From Nonomuraea pusilla (GTDB lineage: Bacteria > Actinomycetota > Actinomycetes > Streptosporangiales > Streptosporangiaceae): 64,000 bases of DNA. A program made the position numbers and the translations under genes. The stretch is taken from positions 125,053 to 189,052 of the forward strand of contig NZ_FOBF01000020.1 in assembly GCF_900109355.1 (NCBI RefSeq), given 5' to 3'. Position 1 is the first letter of the stretch. Every line of letters begins with the position of its first letter. Positions 1-9,123 of the stretch are shown in pieces. The notes under the pieces are model-generated. The model had not been told where the DNA came from. It ran no database searches and saw only the letters and a program-made list of their open reading frames with translations.

Positions 1-725
<725 letters not shown>

Positions 726-810
726 CGTGCTCCTTCTCACCCACCGGCCCGTGTGGCCTCACCGTCACCCTACGAGTGCGTGAGGAGAGCGCTCCCTCCG
801 GGGGGCGCCG

Positions 811-1347
811 TCAGCCTGTGACGTCGAGTTCGGCGCGCATCCCCGCGGCGTAGTGGCCGGGGAAGTTGCAGATCACCTCGTACTTTCCGGGACGCAGCGT
901 GAGCGTGGTCCAGCCGGCCGAGCCCGGCGCGATGCCCTCGCCCTCGCCCTTGCCGCAGTTCTTCGACGCCTCCCCCACGCTGCCGGTCTCGCTCGCCCGG
1001 CTGTCGGAGCCGATCGGACGCCTGCCCACGGTCTGGCCCTGCGCGAGCGGCAGGACGACGGCCTCGTGGGCGAACGTCCCGGTGTTGCGGGCGAGCAGCG
1101 ACACCTGGCCCGCCTTGACCTTCGCCGGCTTCACGGTCAGCCGCATGGTGTTCCCCGAGTCGGTCAGCGTCACGTCCACCACCTGGCTGGGCAGCGGCGG
1201 CGGCGTGCACTCCTGCGCCTGGGCCTGCTGCTGGGCCTGCCCCTGCACCTGCCCCTGCCGGGCCTCGGCCGCGGGCGCCCCCGCCACCGTCGCGGCCAGC
1301 ATCGCCGCGGCCGCCGTCCCCACCAGCCGTACGTCGTGAAGCCTCAT
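811..1347 (-). CDS. exported cupredoxin-like copper protein
   Basis: Small exported protein of about 178 residues. A signal peptide (MRLHDVRLVGTAAAAMLAAT) is followed by a Gln-rich linker and a beta-rich domain. A type I copper site can be read: His in FAHEAVV, then Cys, His and Met in CNFPGHYAAGM. This is the H...C-H-M ligand set of plastocyanin/sulfocyanin-like folds. The likely role is electron transfer or copper binding outside the membrane, but no partner oxidase is adjacent. The ATG at 1347 was preferred over an upstream TTG because it gives a clean signal peptide. The Gln-rich stretch (repeated Q-G/Q-A) is low complexity and may be a flexible tether. Confidence 0.8.
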   Translation of the reverse strand: MRLHDVRLVGTAAAAMLAATVAGAPAAEARQGQVQGQAQQQAQAQECTPPPLPSQVVDVTLTDSGNTMRLTVKPAKVKAGQVSLLARNTGTFAHEAVVLPLAQGQTVGRRPIGSDSRASETGSVGEASKNCGKGEGEGIAPGSAGWTTLTLRPGKYEVICNFPGHYAAGMRAELDVTG

Positions 1348-1451
1348 CGGACCCCACCCCCGCAACTGATCGCGTGCGTGCGCCCGCCGCCGGGCGGGCG
1401 TCCCTCGTTCCAGGCTAAGGGGAGTGCCCCCGGTGGCCCCCGGCGGTGTCG

Positions 1452-1510
1452 GCCCTGGTCAGGAGCCTCGGCTGGAGCCCTGGTCAGGAGCCTCGACTGG
1501 GGCCCTGGTC
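1452..1510. repeat. 25-bp tandem repeat at the 3' end of the TetR gene
   Basis: The unit beginning GCCCTGGTCAGGAGCCTCG occurs at 1452 and 1477. A third partial copy begins at 1502 and runs into the stop codon of the leftward TetR gene. The two full copies differ at only two positions. Its role is unknown; slippage is the likely origin. Confidence 0.85.
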
Positions 1511-2129
1511 AGCCGCCTCCCTCGCGCAGGGACTCCAGGCCGGCGACGAGGGCCGTCAGCCCCAGCTCGAACGCCTCCCTGGCCCGGTCGGGGTGCTCGC
1601 CCTTGAGCGCGATGGCCAGGCGCGGCACCGTGTCGCCCTGCGCGGCCGGGTCGATCATGACGGTGGGCGCGACGAGGTCGAGCGCGGAGCCCAGCGTGAA
1701 CGACTCGATGGCGGTGAACACGGCCACCACCCGGTCGGTGGGCCAGCCGGCCTCCTCCAGCAGCACGACCGCCCGCTCGTACATGGCGAGCGTGAGCGGC
1801 GACCTGATCGTGGTGGTGGCGAACAGCCTGATCGTGTTCGGGTGCCTGGCGAAGGCTGCCAGGTAGGAGCGGGCCCAGACGGCGATGGCCTCGCGCCACG
1901 GGCCGCGGCCCAGGGCGTCGATGTCGATCTCCATGACGACCAGCTCGCGGACGCCCTCGACGATCTCGTCCCGTCCCGCGACGTGGTTGTAGAGCGACGC
2001 GGCCTGCACGCCGAGCCGGGCGGCTAACCGCGTGACCGTCAGCGCCTCGGCGCCCTCCTCGTCGATCAGCCGCAGCGCCTCGGCGAAGATGCGCTCCCTG
2101 CTCAGAATCGGCCGCTGCGGCCTGCCCAC
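1509..2129 (-). CDS. TetR family transcriptional regulator
   Basis: One-component DNA-binding repressor of about 206 residues. The N-terminal helix-turn-helix reads LTVTRLAARLGVQAASLYNH, and the ligand-binding region has a TetR_C-like layout. The GTG start at 2129 has AAGGGAGAG just upstream; a GTG at 2159 in the same frame is less likely. It is divergent from the permease-amidohydrolase pair. A perfect inverted repeat lies between them at 2234-2252, so it probably represses that pair and responds to the transported compound or a product. The ligand cannot be told from sequence. Confidence 0.88.
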   Translation of the reverse strand: MGRPQRPILSRERIFAEALRLIDEEGAEALTVTRLAARLGVQAASLYNHVAGRDEIVEGVRELVVMEIDIDALGRGPWREAIAVWARSYLAAFARHPNTIRLFATTTIRSPLTLAMYERAVVLLEEAGWPTDRVVAVFTAIESFTLGSALDLVAPTVMIDPAAQGDTVPRLAIALKGEHPDRAREAFELGLTALVAGLESLREGGG

Positions 2130-2233
2130 GAGCTCTCCCTTGTCCCGGTGCCTGAGCACACCATCCCACGCGGGGAGCCGTCGCGGAATTGCCTCTTCCC
2201 CTGCGGCGGTGCTGCGGCTATCGTCCTCCCAAC

Positions 2234-2252
2234 AAACTAAAGCACTTAGTTT
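2234..2252. promoter_or_regulatory. probable TetR operator (AAACTAA-5-TTAGTTT)
   Basis: Perfect 7-bp arms AAACTAA and TTAGTTT are separated by AGCAC. It is AT-rich in a GC-rich surrounding, lies between the divergent TetR and permease genes, and ends 2 bases before the permease ribosome-binding site. A TATCGT hexamer just upstream (2219-2224) could be the -10 box, which would put a bound repressor at or just after the transcription start. Assignment to the neighbouring TetR is inferred from position. Confidence 0.7.
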
Positions 2253-2263
2253 TTGGAGGGCCC

Positions 2264-3685
2264 ATGTCCCTGGCCCGTAACGCCATCGGCACCGCTGACC
2301 TGGTCTTCTTCGTCGTCGCAGCCGCCGCCCCCCTCACCGTCATGGCCGGTGTCGCCCCGTTCGCCATCGGCATCGGCGGCGTCGTCGCCCCCCTGGGATA
2401 CCTCCTGTCCGGCATCGTCGTGGGACTGTTCGCGGCAGGGTTCACCGCCATGAGCGCCCACGTGCGCAACGCCGGCGCCTTCTACGCCTACATCGGCCGC
2501 GGGCTCGGCAAGGTCACCGGGCTGGGCTCCGCGTACGTCGCCGTCATCTCCTACAACCTCATCGGCATCGGCCTCATGGCCGCCTTCGGCGTCTTCGCCA
2601 GCTCCACCGTCTCCAGCGTCTTCGGACTCGACGTCCCCTGGCAGGTCTGGACGCTGCTGTGCGTCGCCGCCGTCGGCGTCCTCGGCTACCTGAAGATCAC
2701 GCTGAGCGCCCGGGTGCTGGGCGTGGCGCTGGTGCTGGAAGTGCTGATCCTGCTCGTGTTCGAAGGCGCCGTGCTGCTGCGCGGCGGCAGCGGGCTGTCG
2801 CTGGAGCCGTTCAACCCCGCCGGGCTGCTCTCCGGCGGCGCCGGCGGCATGTTCGTGCTCTCCATCGGCGCCTTCATCGGCTTCGAGGCCACCGCGATCT
2901 ACGCCGAGGAGGCGCGCGACCCGCGCAGGACAGTCCCCCGCGCCACCTACGCCGCCGTCGCCTTCCTCGCCGTCTTCTACACCTTCACCGTCTGGATGAT
3001 CATCAGCGCGTACGGCACCGACCAGGCCGTCGCCGTCGCCAACGGCGAGGGCGGCGCCGACATGGTGTTCACCGCGACGTCCAGGCTCGTCGGCACCCTG
3101 GCCGCCGACGTCATGCACATCCTCATCGTGACGAGCTGCTTCGCCGCCGCGCTCGCCTTCCACAACGCCTCGACCCGCTACTTCTACGCCCTCGGCCGCG
3201 AAGGCGTGCTGCCCCGCCCCCTGGCCAGGATCTCCCGCAACGGCTCCCCCGCCGTGGCCGTGGCCGTGCAGGTCGCCCTCTCGCTCGCCGTCATCGCGGC
3301 CGGCATGGCCGCTGGATCCGACCCGTACGACGTCATCTTCCTGTGGACCAACGGCACCGGCATCATCGGCGTGATGGCCCTGCAGGCGCTCGCGGCGCTC
3401 GCCGTGGTCGTCTTCTTCAGGAAGGACTCCCGCGGGTACGGCTTCGGCCGCGTCATCGCGGCGCCGTTCGCCGCGTTCCTCGCGCTCGGCGTGATGATCG
3501 TCCTGGTGATCAAGAACTTCGACCTGCTCACCGCCGCGTCGCCCGCCGTCAACACGCTGCTCATCCTGCCCGTGCCCGTCGTCTTCGCGATCGGCGCCGC
3601 GCTCGCCTGGCGCATCCGCCGCCGCGACTCCGCCCGCTACGCCCTGCTCACCACCATCGACGTGGAGGAGACCGCCCATGCCTGA
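2264..3685 (+). CDS. APC superfamily amino acid permease
   Basis: Polytopic inner-membrane transporter of about 473 residues with around twelve hydrophobic segments. The N-terminus (NAIGTADLVFFVVAAAAPLT) and the GFEATAIYAEEARDPRRTVP segment are typical of amino acid-polyamine-organocation permeases. The ATG at 2264 has TTGGAGGG directly upstream. Its last 8 bases overlap the start of the amidohydrolase, so the two are translationally linked. It probably imports the substrate of that enzyme. Specificity (amino acid, amide or amine) cannot be decided here. Regulation is likely by the divergent TetR. Confidence 0.92.
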   Translation: MSLARNAIGTADLVFFVVAAAAPLTVMAGVAPFAIGIGGVVAPLGYLLSGIVVGLFAAGFTAMSAHVRNAGAFYAYIGRGLGKVTGLGSAYVAVISYNLIGIGLMAAFGVFASSTVSSVFGLDVPWQVWTLLCVAAVGVLGYLKITLSARVLGVALVLEVLILLVFEGAVLLRGGSGLSLEPFNPAGLLSGGAGGMFVLSIGAFIGFEATAIYAEEARDPRRTVPRATYAAVAFLAVFYTFTVWMIISAYGTDQAVAVANGEGGADMVFTATSRLVGTLAADVMHILIVTSCFAAALAFHNASTRYFYALGREGVLPRPLARISRNGSPAVAVAVQVALSLAVIAAGMAAGSDPYDVIFLWTNGTGIIGVMALQALAALAVVVFFRKDSRGYGFGRVIAAPFAAFLALGVMIVLVIKNFDLLTAASPAVNTLLILPVPVVFAIGAALAWRIRRRDSARYALLTTIDVEETAHA

Positions 3686-5249
3686 CCTGGTGTTCACCGG
3701 AGGCGCCATCTGGACCGGCGCCGAGGTCACCGGCGCGCTCGCGGTCACCGACGGGCGGATCTCCGCCGTCGGCGCCGACGCCCTGCGCCGACCCGGCACC
3801 CTGGTGGACCTCGGCGGCGGCTTCCTCATGCCGTCCTTCGGCGACGGCCACGCCCACCCGCTGTTCGGCGGGCTGGAGGCCCAGGGGCCGCAGATCAAGG
3901 GGCTGACCACGGTGCCCGACATCGTCGCCGAGGTCGCCAGGTACGCCGCCGAACACCCCGAGCTGGAGTGGATCGCCGGCGGCAGCTACGACCCGTCCCT
4001 CGTGCCCGGCGGCGACTTCGACGCCCGCTGGCTCGACGAGGCCGTGCCCGACCGGCCCGTCGCGCTGCGCGCCTACGACTACCACACCGTCTGGTGCAAC
4101 ACCGCCGCGCTCGAACGCGCCGGCATCGGCCCCGGCACGCCCGACCCCGCCATCGGCTGGATCGTCAGGCGCGCCGACGGCAGCCCCCTCGGCACGCTGC
4201 GCGAATGGCAGGCGTGCGACCTCGTCCTCGACCTCGTCCCCGGCAAGTCCGCCGACGAACTGGTCGAAGGGCTGGCCGAAGCCGGCAGGACCATGTCCTC
4301 CGCCGGCATCACCTGGGTGCAGGACGCCTGGGTGGAACCGCCCATGGTGGACGCCTACCTGGAGGCCGAGCGGCGCGGCGCCCTCGCCTTCCGCGCCAAC
4401 CTCGCCTTCCGCGCCGACCCGGAGACCTGGCGCGACCAGCGGGCCGAGTTCGCCGCGCTGCGCGAGCGGGTCGCCGGGTCCCGGCTGGTCACCGCCGCCA
4501 CCGTCAAGTTCTTCGCCGACGGCGTCATCGAGGGCGGCACCGCCGCGATGCTCACCCCGTACGAGGACGCGCCCCACTCCTGCGGCATGCCCGTCTGGGA
4601 GCCCGCCGCCCTGGCCGACGCCGTCGCCGCGTTCGACGCCGACGGGTTCCAGGTGCACATCCACGCCATCGGCGACCTCGGCGTACGCGCCTCGCTCGAC
4701 GCCGTCGAACGCGCCGTCCGCGAGAACCCGGCCAGGGACCGGCGGCCCGTCATCGCCCACACCCAGCTCGTCGACCCGTCCGACCTGCCGCGCTTCGCGG
4801 AACTCGGGGTGATCGCGAACTTCGAGCCGCTGTGGGCGCAGCTCGACCCGCTGCAGACCGAGCTGACCATCCCCAGGCTCGGCCCGGAACGCGCCGCCCT
4901 GCAGTACCCGATGGGCTCGCTGCTGCGCCTCGGCGCCGCCGTGTCGTTCGGCAGCGACTGGCCGGTCAGCTCGCACGAGCCGCTGCTCGGCATCCGCGTC
5001 GCCGCGACCCGCCAGACCCTCGACGGCTCCGGCCCCTGGATCCCCGAGGAGCGGCTGACCGTGGAGCAGGCGCTGCGCGCCCAGACGGCGGGGGTGGCCT
5101 ACCAGGCGTTCGCCGAGCACCGCTGGGGCACGCTGGCGCCCGGCATGGAGGCCGACCTGGTCTGGCTCGCCGCCGACCCCCGCACCACCGACCCGCTGGA
5201 CGTGCACCGCATCCCCGTACTCGGCACCTGGCTCTCAGGAACACCCTGA
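3678..5249 (+). CDS. amidohydrolase family protein (YtcJ-like, Amidohydro_3)
   Basis: Metal-dependent hydrolase of the amidohydrolase superfamily, 523 residues, cytoplasmic. The metal-ligand pattern is visible in order: GDGHAHPLFGG near residue 55 (HxH), KFFADGVIEGGTA in the barrel, HIHAIGDLGVRA and HTQLVDP (later His ligands), and FGSDWPVSS (the Asp). The family cleaves amide or related C-N bonds in small molecules. The ATG at 3678 lies inside the end of the permease gene, so the pair forms an uptake-plus-hydrolysis operon. The substrate is unknown. Confidence 0.9.
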   Translation: MPDLVFTGGAIWTGAEVTGALAVTDGRISAVGADALRRPGTLVDLGGGFLMPSFGDGHAHPLFGGLEAQGPQIKGLTTVPDIVAEVARYAAEHPELEWIAGGSYDPSLVPGGDFDARWLDEAVPDRPVALRAYDYHTVWCNTAALERAGIGPGTPDPAIGWIVRRADGSPLGTLREWQACDLVLDLVPGKSADELVEGLAEAGRTMSSAGITWVQDAWVEPPMVDAYLEAERRGALAFRANLAFRADPETWRDQRAEFAALRERVAGSRLVTAATVKFFADGVIEGGTAAMLTPYEDAPHSCGMPVWEPAALADAVAAFDADGFQVHIHAIGDLGVRASLDAVERAVRENPARDRRPVIAHTQLVDPSDLPRFAELGVIANFEPLWAQLDPLQTELTIPRLGPERAALQYPMGSLLRLGAAVSFGSDWPVSSHEPLLGIRVAATRQTLDGSGPWIPEERLTVEQALRAQTAGVAYQAFAEHRWGTLAPGMEADLVWLAADPRTTDPLDVHRIPVLGTWLSGTP

Positions 5250-5299
5250 GAACGCCGAACCCTCATCCAGGACCTCGCGACAGCCGACCGACCCTGACG

Positions 5300-5696
5300 A
5301 CGGCGGCGGACGCCGGAGCATGGGCCGCCCTTCCCGTACGTGACCGGCAGCGGGCGGTTGCCACCACCGCCCCCGAGGTGGTGGCCGAGTGGCCCCCCGG
5401 CTCCCCCGCCGACGTCCTCGACCTCGGCTGCGGAACTACGCCCGAACGGACGGCTCGTCCTCGTGGAAGGCCGCTGGCAGACCTGCGCAGCGGGCGACGC
5501 CTACACCACCGGCACTCCAAGGCTGCCCTGGCTCGGCGGCGTCACGGCCGCCCGGCTGATCGAGGCTCTTGAGCCACTGGCCGACGTGGTCCACACCGAA
5601 CACCTCACCGATCCGGCACTGTGGGGCCGGCCGATCCAGGACGAGAGGTACGTCGTGATCGCGCGCCCCACGACCTCGGCCGGCCCTGGCTCCTGA
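5300..5696 (+). pseudogene. broken class I SAM-dependent methyltransferase
   Basis: Two pieces of a methyltransferase lie in different frames. The first reads AEWPPGSPADVLDLGCGTT, the glycine-rich SAM-binding motif I. The second, from about 5450, reads RPNGRLVLVEGRW and continues to a family-like C-terminus ending near ERYVVIARPT. The stretch normally lying between them (roughly motifs II to IV) is missing and the frame changes at the join. An internal deletion is therefore the simplest reading. No good start codon or ribosome-binding site is seen. Confidence that it is a methyltransferase relic is moderate to high; the substrate is unknown. Confidence 0.65.
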
Positions 5697-5713
5697 TGCC
5701 GGGAGCCAGGGCC
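5682..5713 (+). terminator. hairpin over the end of the methyltransferase relic
   Basis: Perfect 12-bp arms GGCCCTGGCTCC and GGAGCCAGGGCC enclose an 8-base loop that includes the stop codon at 5694-5696. There is no U-tract, as is common for actinomycete terminators. It may serve either convergent transcript. Confidence 0.6.
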
Positions 5714-5787
5714 GTCCCGAGTTCCCGCCAACCCTCCCCCGTCCCCGCGGCGGGAAGGGCATGGCCAGGCGGGAGCACGCGGGGCTG

Positions 5788-6291
5788 CTAGCCCTCCTCG
5801 TACGGCGCGGGCGGCCGCAGGGAGTCGCACCCCTCGAAGACCTGCTTCTCGGCGGCCGAGCCGGGCTCGACCTGCTTGAACCCGGCCGGCTTCTCCTCCC
5901 CCTTGTCGATGGGCTGCCAGACGCCGCCCTTACGCAGACACTGGGCCCACGCGGCGAACTTGGCCTCGTCCTCGGGCGAGGACGGTCCTGAGCCGCCGAG
6001 GATCGCCGAGTCCCACTCCTTGCACGCCTTCATGGCGGCGTCGAGCTTGGCCTGGGTGACCTTGGTGACGGCGCTGGTGTCGAGGTCCTGCCCCTTGACG
6101 GGGTCCGGGATGTCGATCCCGTTCTCCCGCATGCACCCGGCGAACTTCACCGCGGTCTCGTGCCAGCTGGGCTTGGCGGCGGCGGGAGCCGGGCTCGACG
6201 TGCTGGCGAAGCTCTGCGCCCCGCACGCCGCGCTCAGCGCGAGGACGGGAAAGGCGGCCAGGACGGCGAGACGCCGCTTGCTGATCAACAC
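5788..6291 (-). CDS. lipoprotein with CMRENGxxxPDP motif
   Basis: Predicted lipoprotein of 167 residues. The signal peptide ends in the lipobox LSAACG. The mature part has CMRENGIDIPDP and further cysteines (MKACKEWD, WAQCLRKGG, FEGCDSLR), a pattern shared by a family of actinobacterial lipoproteins often found beside two-component systems and efflux genes. The function of the family is not established. The GTG start at 6291 follows GGAGGAAACC. It is divergent from the response regulator at 6430, which suggests but does not prove shared control. Confidence 0.85.
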   Translation of the reverse strand: MLISKRRLAVLAAFPVLALSAACGAQSFASTSSPAPAAAKPSWHETAVKFAGCMRENGIDIPDPVKGQDLDTSAVTKVTQAKLDAAMKACKEWDSAILGGSGPSSPEDEAKFAAWAQCLRKGGVWQPIDKGEEKPAGFKQVEPGSAAEKQVFEGCDSLRPPAPYEEG

Positions 6292-6429
6292 GGTTTCCTC
6301 CCATGAGTCGGCTGACTGCCCAACACCGTGGCCCGCCGTTGTGAGCGGCCCGTCCGCGCCATGTCATGAACGTGTAATAGCTTCCAAGGCCGAACAAACC
6401 GGAAGTCGTAGCCGCCGATACTGGGACGC

Positions 6430-7104
6430 ATGGCTCGCGTGTTGCTGATCGAGGACGACCCGAACGTCAGGGACGCTCTGACGCTCGCCCTCAAAGGCAG
6501 GGATCACGAGGTCGAGTCGGCGACATCCGGGGAGGAAGGGCTGGAGCGGCTGGCGCGCTTCGCCGCCGACGTGGTGGTGCTCGACCTCATGCTGCCCGGC
6601 ATCGACGGGTTCGAGGTCTGCCGTCGCATCCGCGCCACCACCTCCACCTCGATCGTGATGCTGAGCGCCAGGGGCGACGACTTCGACGTGGTCGGCGGGC
6701 TGGAGGCCGGCGCGGACGACTACGTGGTCAAGCCGGTGCGCCCGCAGGTCCTGGAGGCCCGGATCAGGGCGGTGCTGCGCCGCGCCGACGGTGTGCCCTC
6801 GCCCGTGGAGACGTACGGCACGTTGTGCCTGGACCGGGCCTCCCTCACCGTGAGCAGGGGCGGGAGGCAGGTCGCGCTGCCGCCCATGGAGCTGCGGCTG
6901 CTGCTGCATCTGTCGGCCTCCCCCGGCCAGGTCTTCAGCAGGCAGCAGCTGCTGGAGTCGGTGTGGGAGCACGACTACCTGGGCGACTCGCGGCTGGTGG
7001 ACGCGTGCGTGCAGCGGCTGCGCGCCAAGATCGAGGACGTGCCGGCCGAACCGAGGTACGTGCAGACCGTGCGCGGATTCGGTTACCGCTTCGGCCCGGT
7101 ATGA
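6430..7104 (+). CDS. OmpR/PhoB-type response regulator
   Basis: Two-component DNA-binding regulator, 224 residues. The receiver domain carries acidic residues at D9-D10, the phospho-acceptor Asp52 in VVLDLMLPG, and the conserved Lys in YVVKPV. The C-terminal winged helix contains RQQLLESVWEHDYLGDSR and ends in VQTVRGFGYRF, as in OmpR-type regulators. No Shine-Dalgarno precedes the ATG; a GATACT hexamer ends 7 bases upstream, compatible with a leaderless mRNA. The stop overlaps the kinase start (ATGA), so the two are co-translated. Confidence 0.93.
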   Translation: MARVLLIEDDPNVRDALTLALKGRDHEVESATSGEEGLERLARFAADVVVLDLMLPGIDGFEVCRRIRATTSTSIVMLSARGDDFDVVGGLEAGADDYVVKPVRPQVLEARIRAVLRRADGVPSPVETYGTLCLDRASLTVSRGGRQVALPPMELRLLLHLSASPGQVFSRQQLLESVWEHDYLGDSRLVDACVQRLRAKIEDVPAEPRYVQTVRGFGYRFGPV

Positions 7105-8561
7105 ACTGGCTGCGGGGGCTTCGGGCCCGGCTGGTGATCACGTTCGTGCTGGTGGGAGGGCTGAGCGCGGTGGGGGCCGCCGGGCTGACCTACCACAAGG
7201 CGCGTGACAACCTGCTGACCGGGGTGCAGGACCGGCTGCTGAACGACTTCAGGCACCGGGTGCTGCTGCTGTCACGCGACGTCGCGCTGCCCGCCGGCGA
7301 CGAGGAGCTCGCCCTGCTGGCCGAGGACCTCGAGGTGGGCGACCGCGAGGTGTACGTGGTCAGGGACGGCGCCGTCCCCAGCGACGCCCGCATCACCGCC
7401 GAACTCCGGGCGGACGTCCTGCGGCGGCCGGAACTGGCCTGGCAGCGGGTGACGCGCGACGGCGTGCCGTACCTCGTGGCCGGCAGCAGGGTCATGCTCC
7501 GCGCGGGCGGCGCGCCGTCCGGCATCACCGTCTACCTCGTCGAGTCGCTCGCGCAGGCCGCCTCCGACGAGGCGGCCGTGCTGCGCGCCGCGCAGGCGGC
7601 GGCCCTGCCCGTCGTGCTGCTGGCGGTGCTGGCCGGGCTGCTGGCCGCGCGCGGCGTGCTGCGCCCGGTCGCCGACCTGGACCGCGCGGCCCGCCGGCTG
7701 GGCGAAGGGCGGCTGGACACCCGCCTGCCCGTACGCGGCGGCGACGAACTGGCGCGGCTGGCCGGACGGTTCAACGAGACCGCCGCCGCGCTGGAACGCT
7801 CGGTGGGCGAGCTGCGCGAGATGGAGGCCAGGTCGCGGCGGTTCGTCGCGGACGTCTCCCACGAGCTGCGCACCCCGCTCGCCGCCGCCACCGCCGTCAC
7901 CGACATCCTCGAAGCCGGCGCCGACCGTCTGGACGCCGACGCCGGCACCGCCGCCCAGCTGATCACCGCCGAGATCGCCCAGCTCGGCAAGCTCGTCGAC
8001 GACCTGATGGAGATCTCCCGGTTCGACGCCGGAGCAGCCGTGCTCAACCTCGACGAGGTGGACGTCGGCGCCGCCGTCGCCGCCTGCCTGCGCTCCCGCG
8101 GCTGGAGCTCCACCGTCACCGCGGACCTGCCGCCCGACATCCGGGTTCCCCTCGACCCGCGCCGCCTGGACGTCATCGTCGCCAACCTCGTCGGCAACGC
8201 GCTGCGGCACGGCGCGCCGCCCGTCACGGTCCGGGTGCGCGCCACCGGCCGGGCCGTCGCCGTCGAGGTCGCCGACCACGGGCCGGGCCTGCCCGCCGAC
8301 GTCCTCCCCCACGTCTTCGAACGCTTCTACAAGGCCGACACCGCCCGCGCCCGTTCAGAAGGCAGCGGCCTCGGCCTGGCCATCGCCCGCGAGAACGCCC
8401 TCCTGCACGGCGGCGACCTGACCGTCGCCCCCGGCCCCGGAGCCGTCTTCACCCTCACCCTCCCCAGGAACCGTCCCGCCGTCGAACGACCCTCCGCACA
8501 GGGGAACCTCCCCACCCAGGAACCCCCCGCCGGGACCGCCCCACCGGTGGACCGCCCGTGA
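7101..8561 (+). CDS. sensor histidine kinase (HAMP, HisKA, HATPase_c)
   Basis: Membrane sensor of about 486 residues. In order: a TM helix near residues 10-32, an extracellular sensor of around 140 residues, a second TM helix near 165-185, a HAMP linker, the HisKA box FVADVSHELRTPLAA with His254, and an ATPase domain with NLVGNALRHG, VADHGPGLP and GSGLGLAI boxes. It pairs with the upstream regulator (4-base overlap) and overlaps the downstream lipoprotein by 4 bases (GTGA). The signal is unknown. The lipoprotein may act as an accessory sensor part. Confidence 0.93.
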   Translation: MNWLRGLRARLVITFVLVGGLSAVGAAGLTYHKARDNLLTGVQDRLLNDFRHRVLLLSRDVALPAGDEELALLAEDLEVGDREVYVVRDGAVPSDARITAELRADVLRRPELAWQRVTRDGVPYLVAGSRVMLRAGGAPSGITVYLVESLAQAASDEAAVLRAAQAAALPVVLLAVLAGLLAARGVLRPVADLDRAARRLGEGRLDTRLPVRGGDELARLAGRFNETAAALERSVGELREMEARSRRFVADVSHELRTPLAAATAVTDILEAGADRLDADAGTAAQLITAEIAQLGKLVDDLMEISRFDAGAAVLNLDEVDVGAAVAACLRSRGWSSTVTADLPPDIRVPLDPRRLDVIVANLVGNALRHGAPPVTVRVRATGRAVAVEVADHGPGLPADVLPHVFERFYKADTARARSEGSGLGLAIARENALLHGGDLTVAPGPGAVFTLTLPRNRPAVERPSAQGNLPTQEPPAGTAPPVDRP

Positions 8562-9010
8562 GAACCTGGCCCCTCGCCCTGCTCCTGGCAGCCTGTACGG
8601 CCTGCGGAGTCGGCCCCACCGACGTGATCCCCGCCGGGGAGCCCGCCCGCGGCTTCATCCAGGGCACCCGCCTGTACTTCGTGCAGCACGACCGCCTCGC
8701 CTCCGTCACCCGCCCCGAGGGCCCGCTGGAGGCAGCCGAAGCCGTCGAACTGCTGGCCGACGGTCCCACCTCGAAGGAGCGCGAGCGCTCCTTCACCACC
8801 CGGCTGCCCGAGGACATGGCCATCGAGGTGGACGACGACGGGTTCACACTGAACAAAGGCGGCTCGGTCTCCCGCCTGTCGCGGACGGCAACCGGGCAGC
8901 TCGTCTGCACGATCGCCGCCGCCACCGCCGCCAAGCGCGGCGTGGACCTGGATGACGTACGGGTCGCCGTCCCTGGCAAGCCGGAGGCCCGCTGCGCGGA
9001 CTTCACGTGA
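8558..9010 (+). CDS. GerMN-like lipoprotein, accessory to the two-component system
   Basis: Predicted lipoprotein of 150 residues. The signal peptide MRTWPLALLLAACTACG contains a lipobox-like LAACTAC. The mature part resembles a GerMN/LpqB-type domain: LYFVQHDRLASVTRP followed by EAVELLADGPTSKE. It starts with GTG overlapping the kinase stop, so it is the third gene of the operon. In mycobacteria LpqB, which has GerMN domains, works with the MtrAB two-component system, so an envelope-sensing role is a reasonable inference. The lone domain makes this different from full-length LpqB. Confidence 0.75.
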   Translation: MRTWPLALLLAACTACGVGPTDVIPAGEPARGFIQGTRLYFVQHDRLASVTRPEGPLEAAEAVELLADGPTSKERERSFTTRLPEDMAIEVDDDGFTLNKGGSVSRLSRTATGQLVCTIAAATAAKRGVDLDDVRVAVPGKPEARCADFT

Positions 9011-9123
9011 ATCCGCGGACGTTCGTCGCTGCTGCACAAGCACGACGAAGGCCGCCCGGACTGACGAGCCTCCACGGACACCCACTCAAGATCCGCCGGC
9101 GTCCGCCGAGCATGCCGGTCGTG

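Noticed and set aside
770..1357. Overlapping 195-codon frame at the cupredoxin locus.
   Set aside because: The cupredoxin frame has a signal peptide and all four copper ligands; the other is its Gly/Arg-rich shadow.
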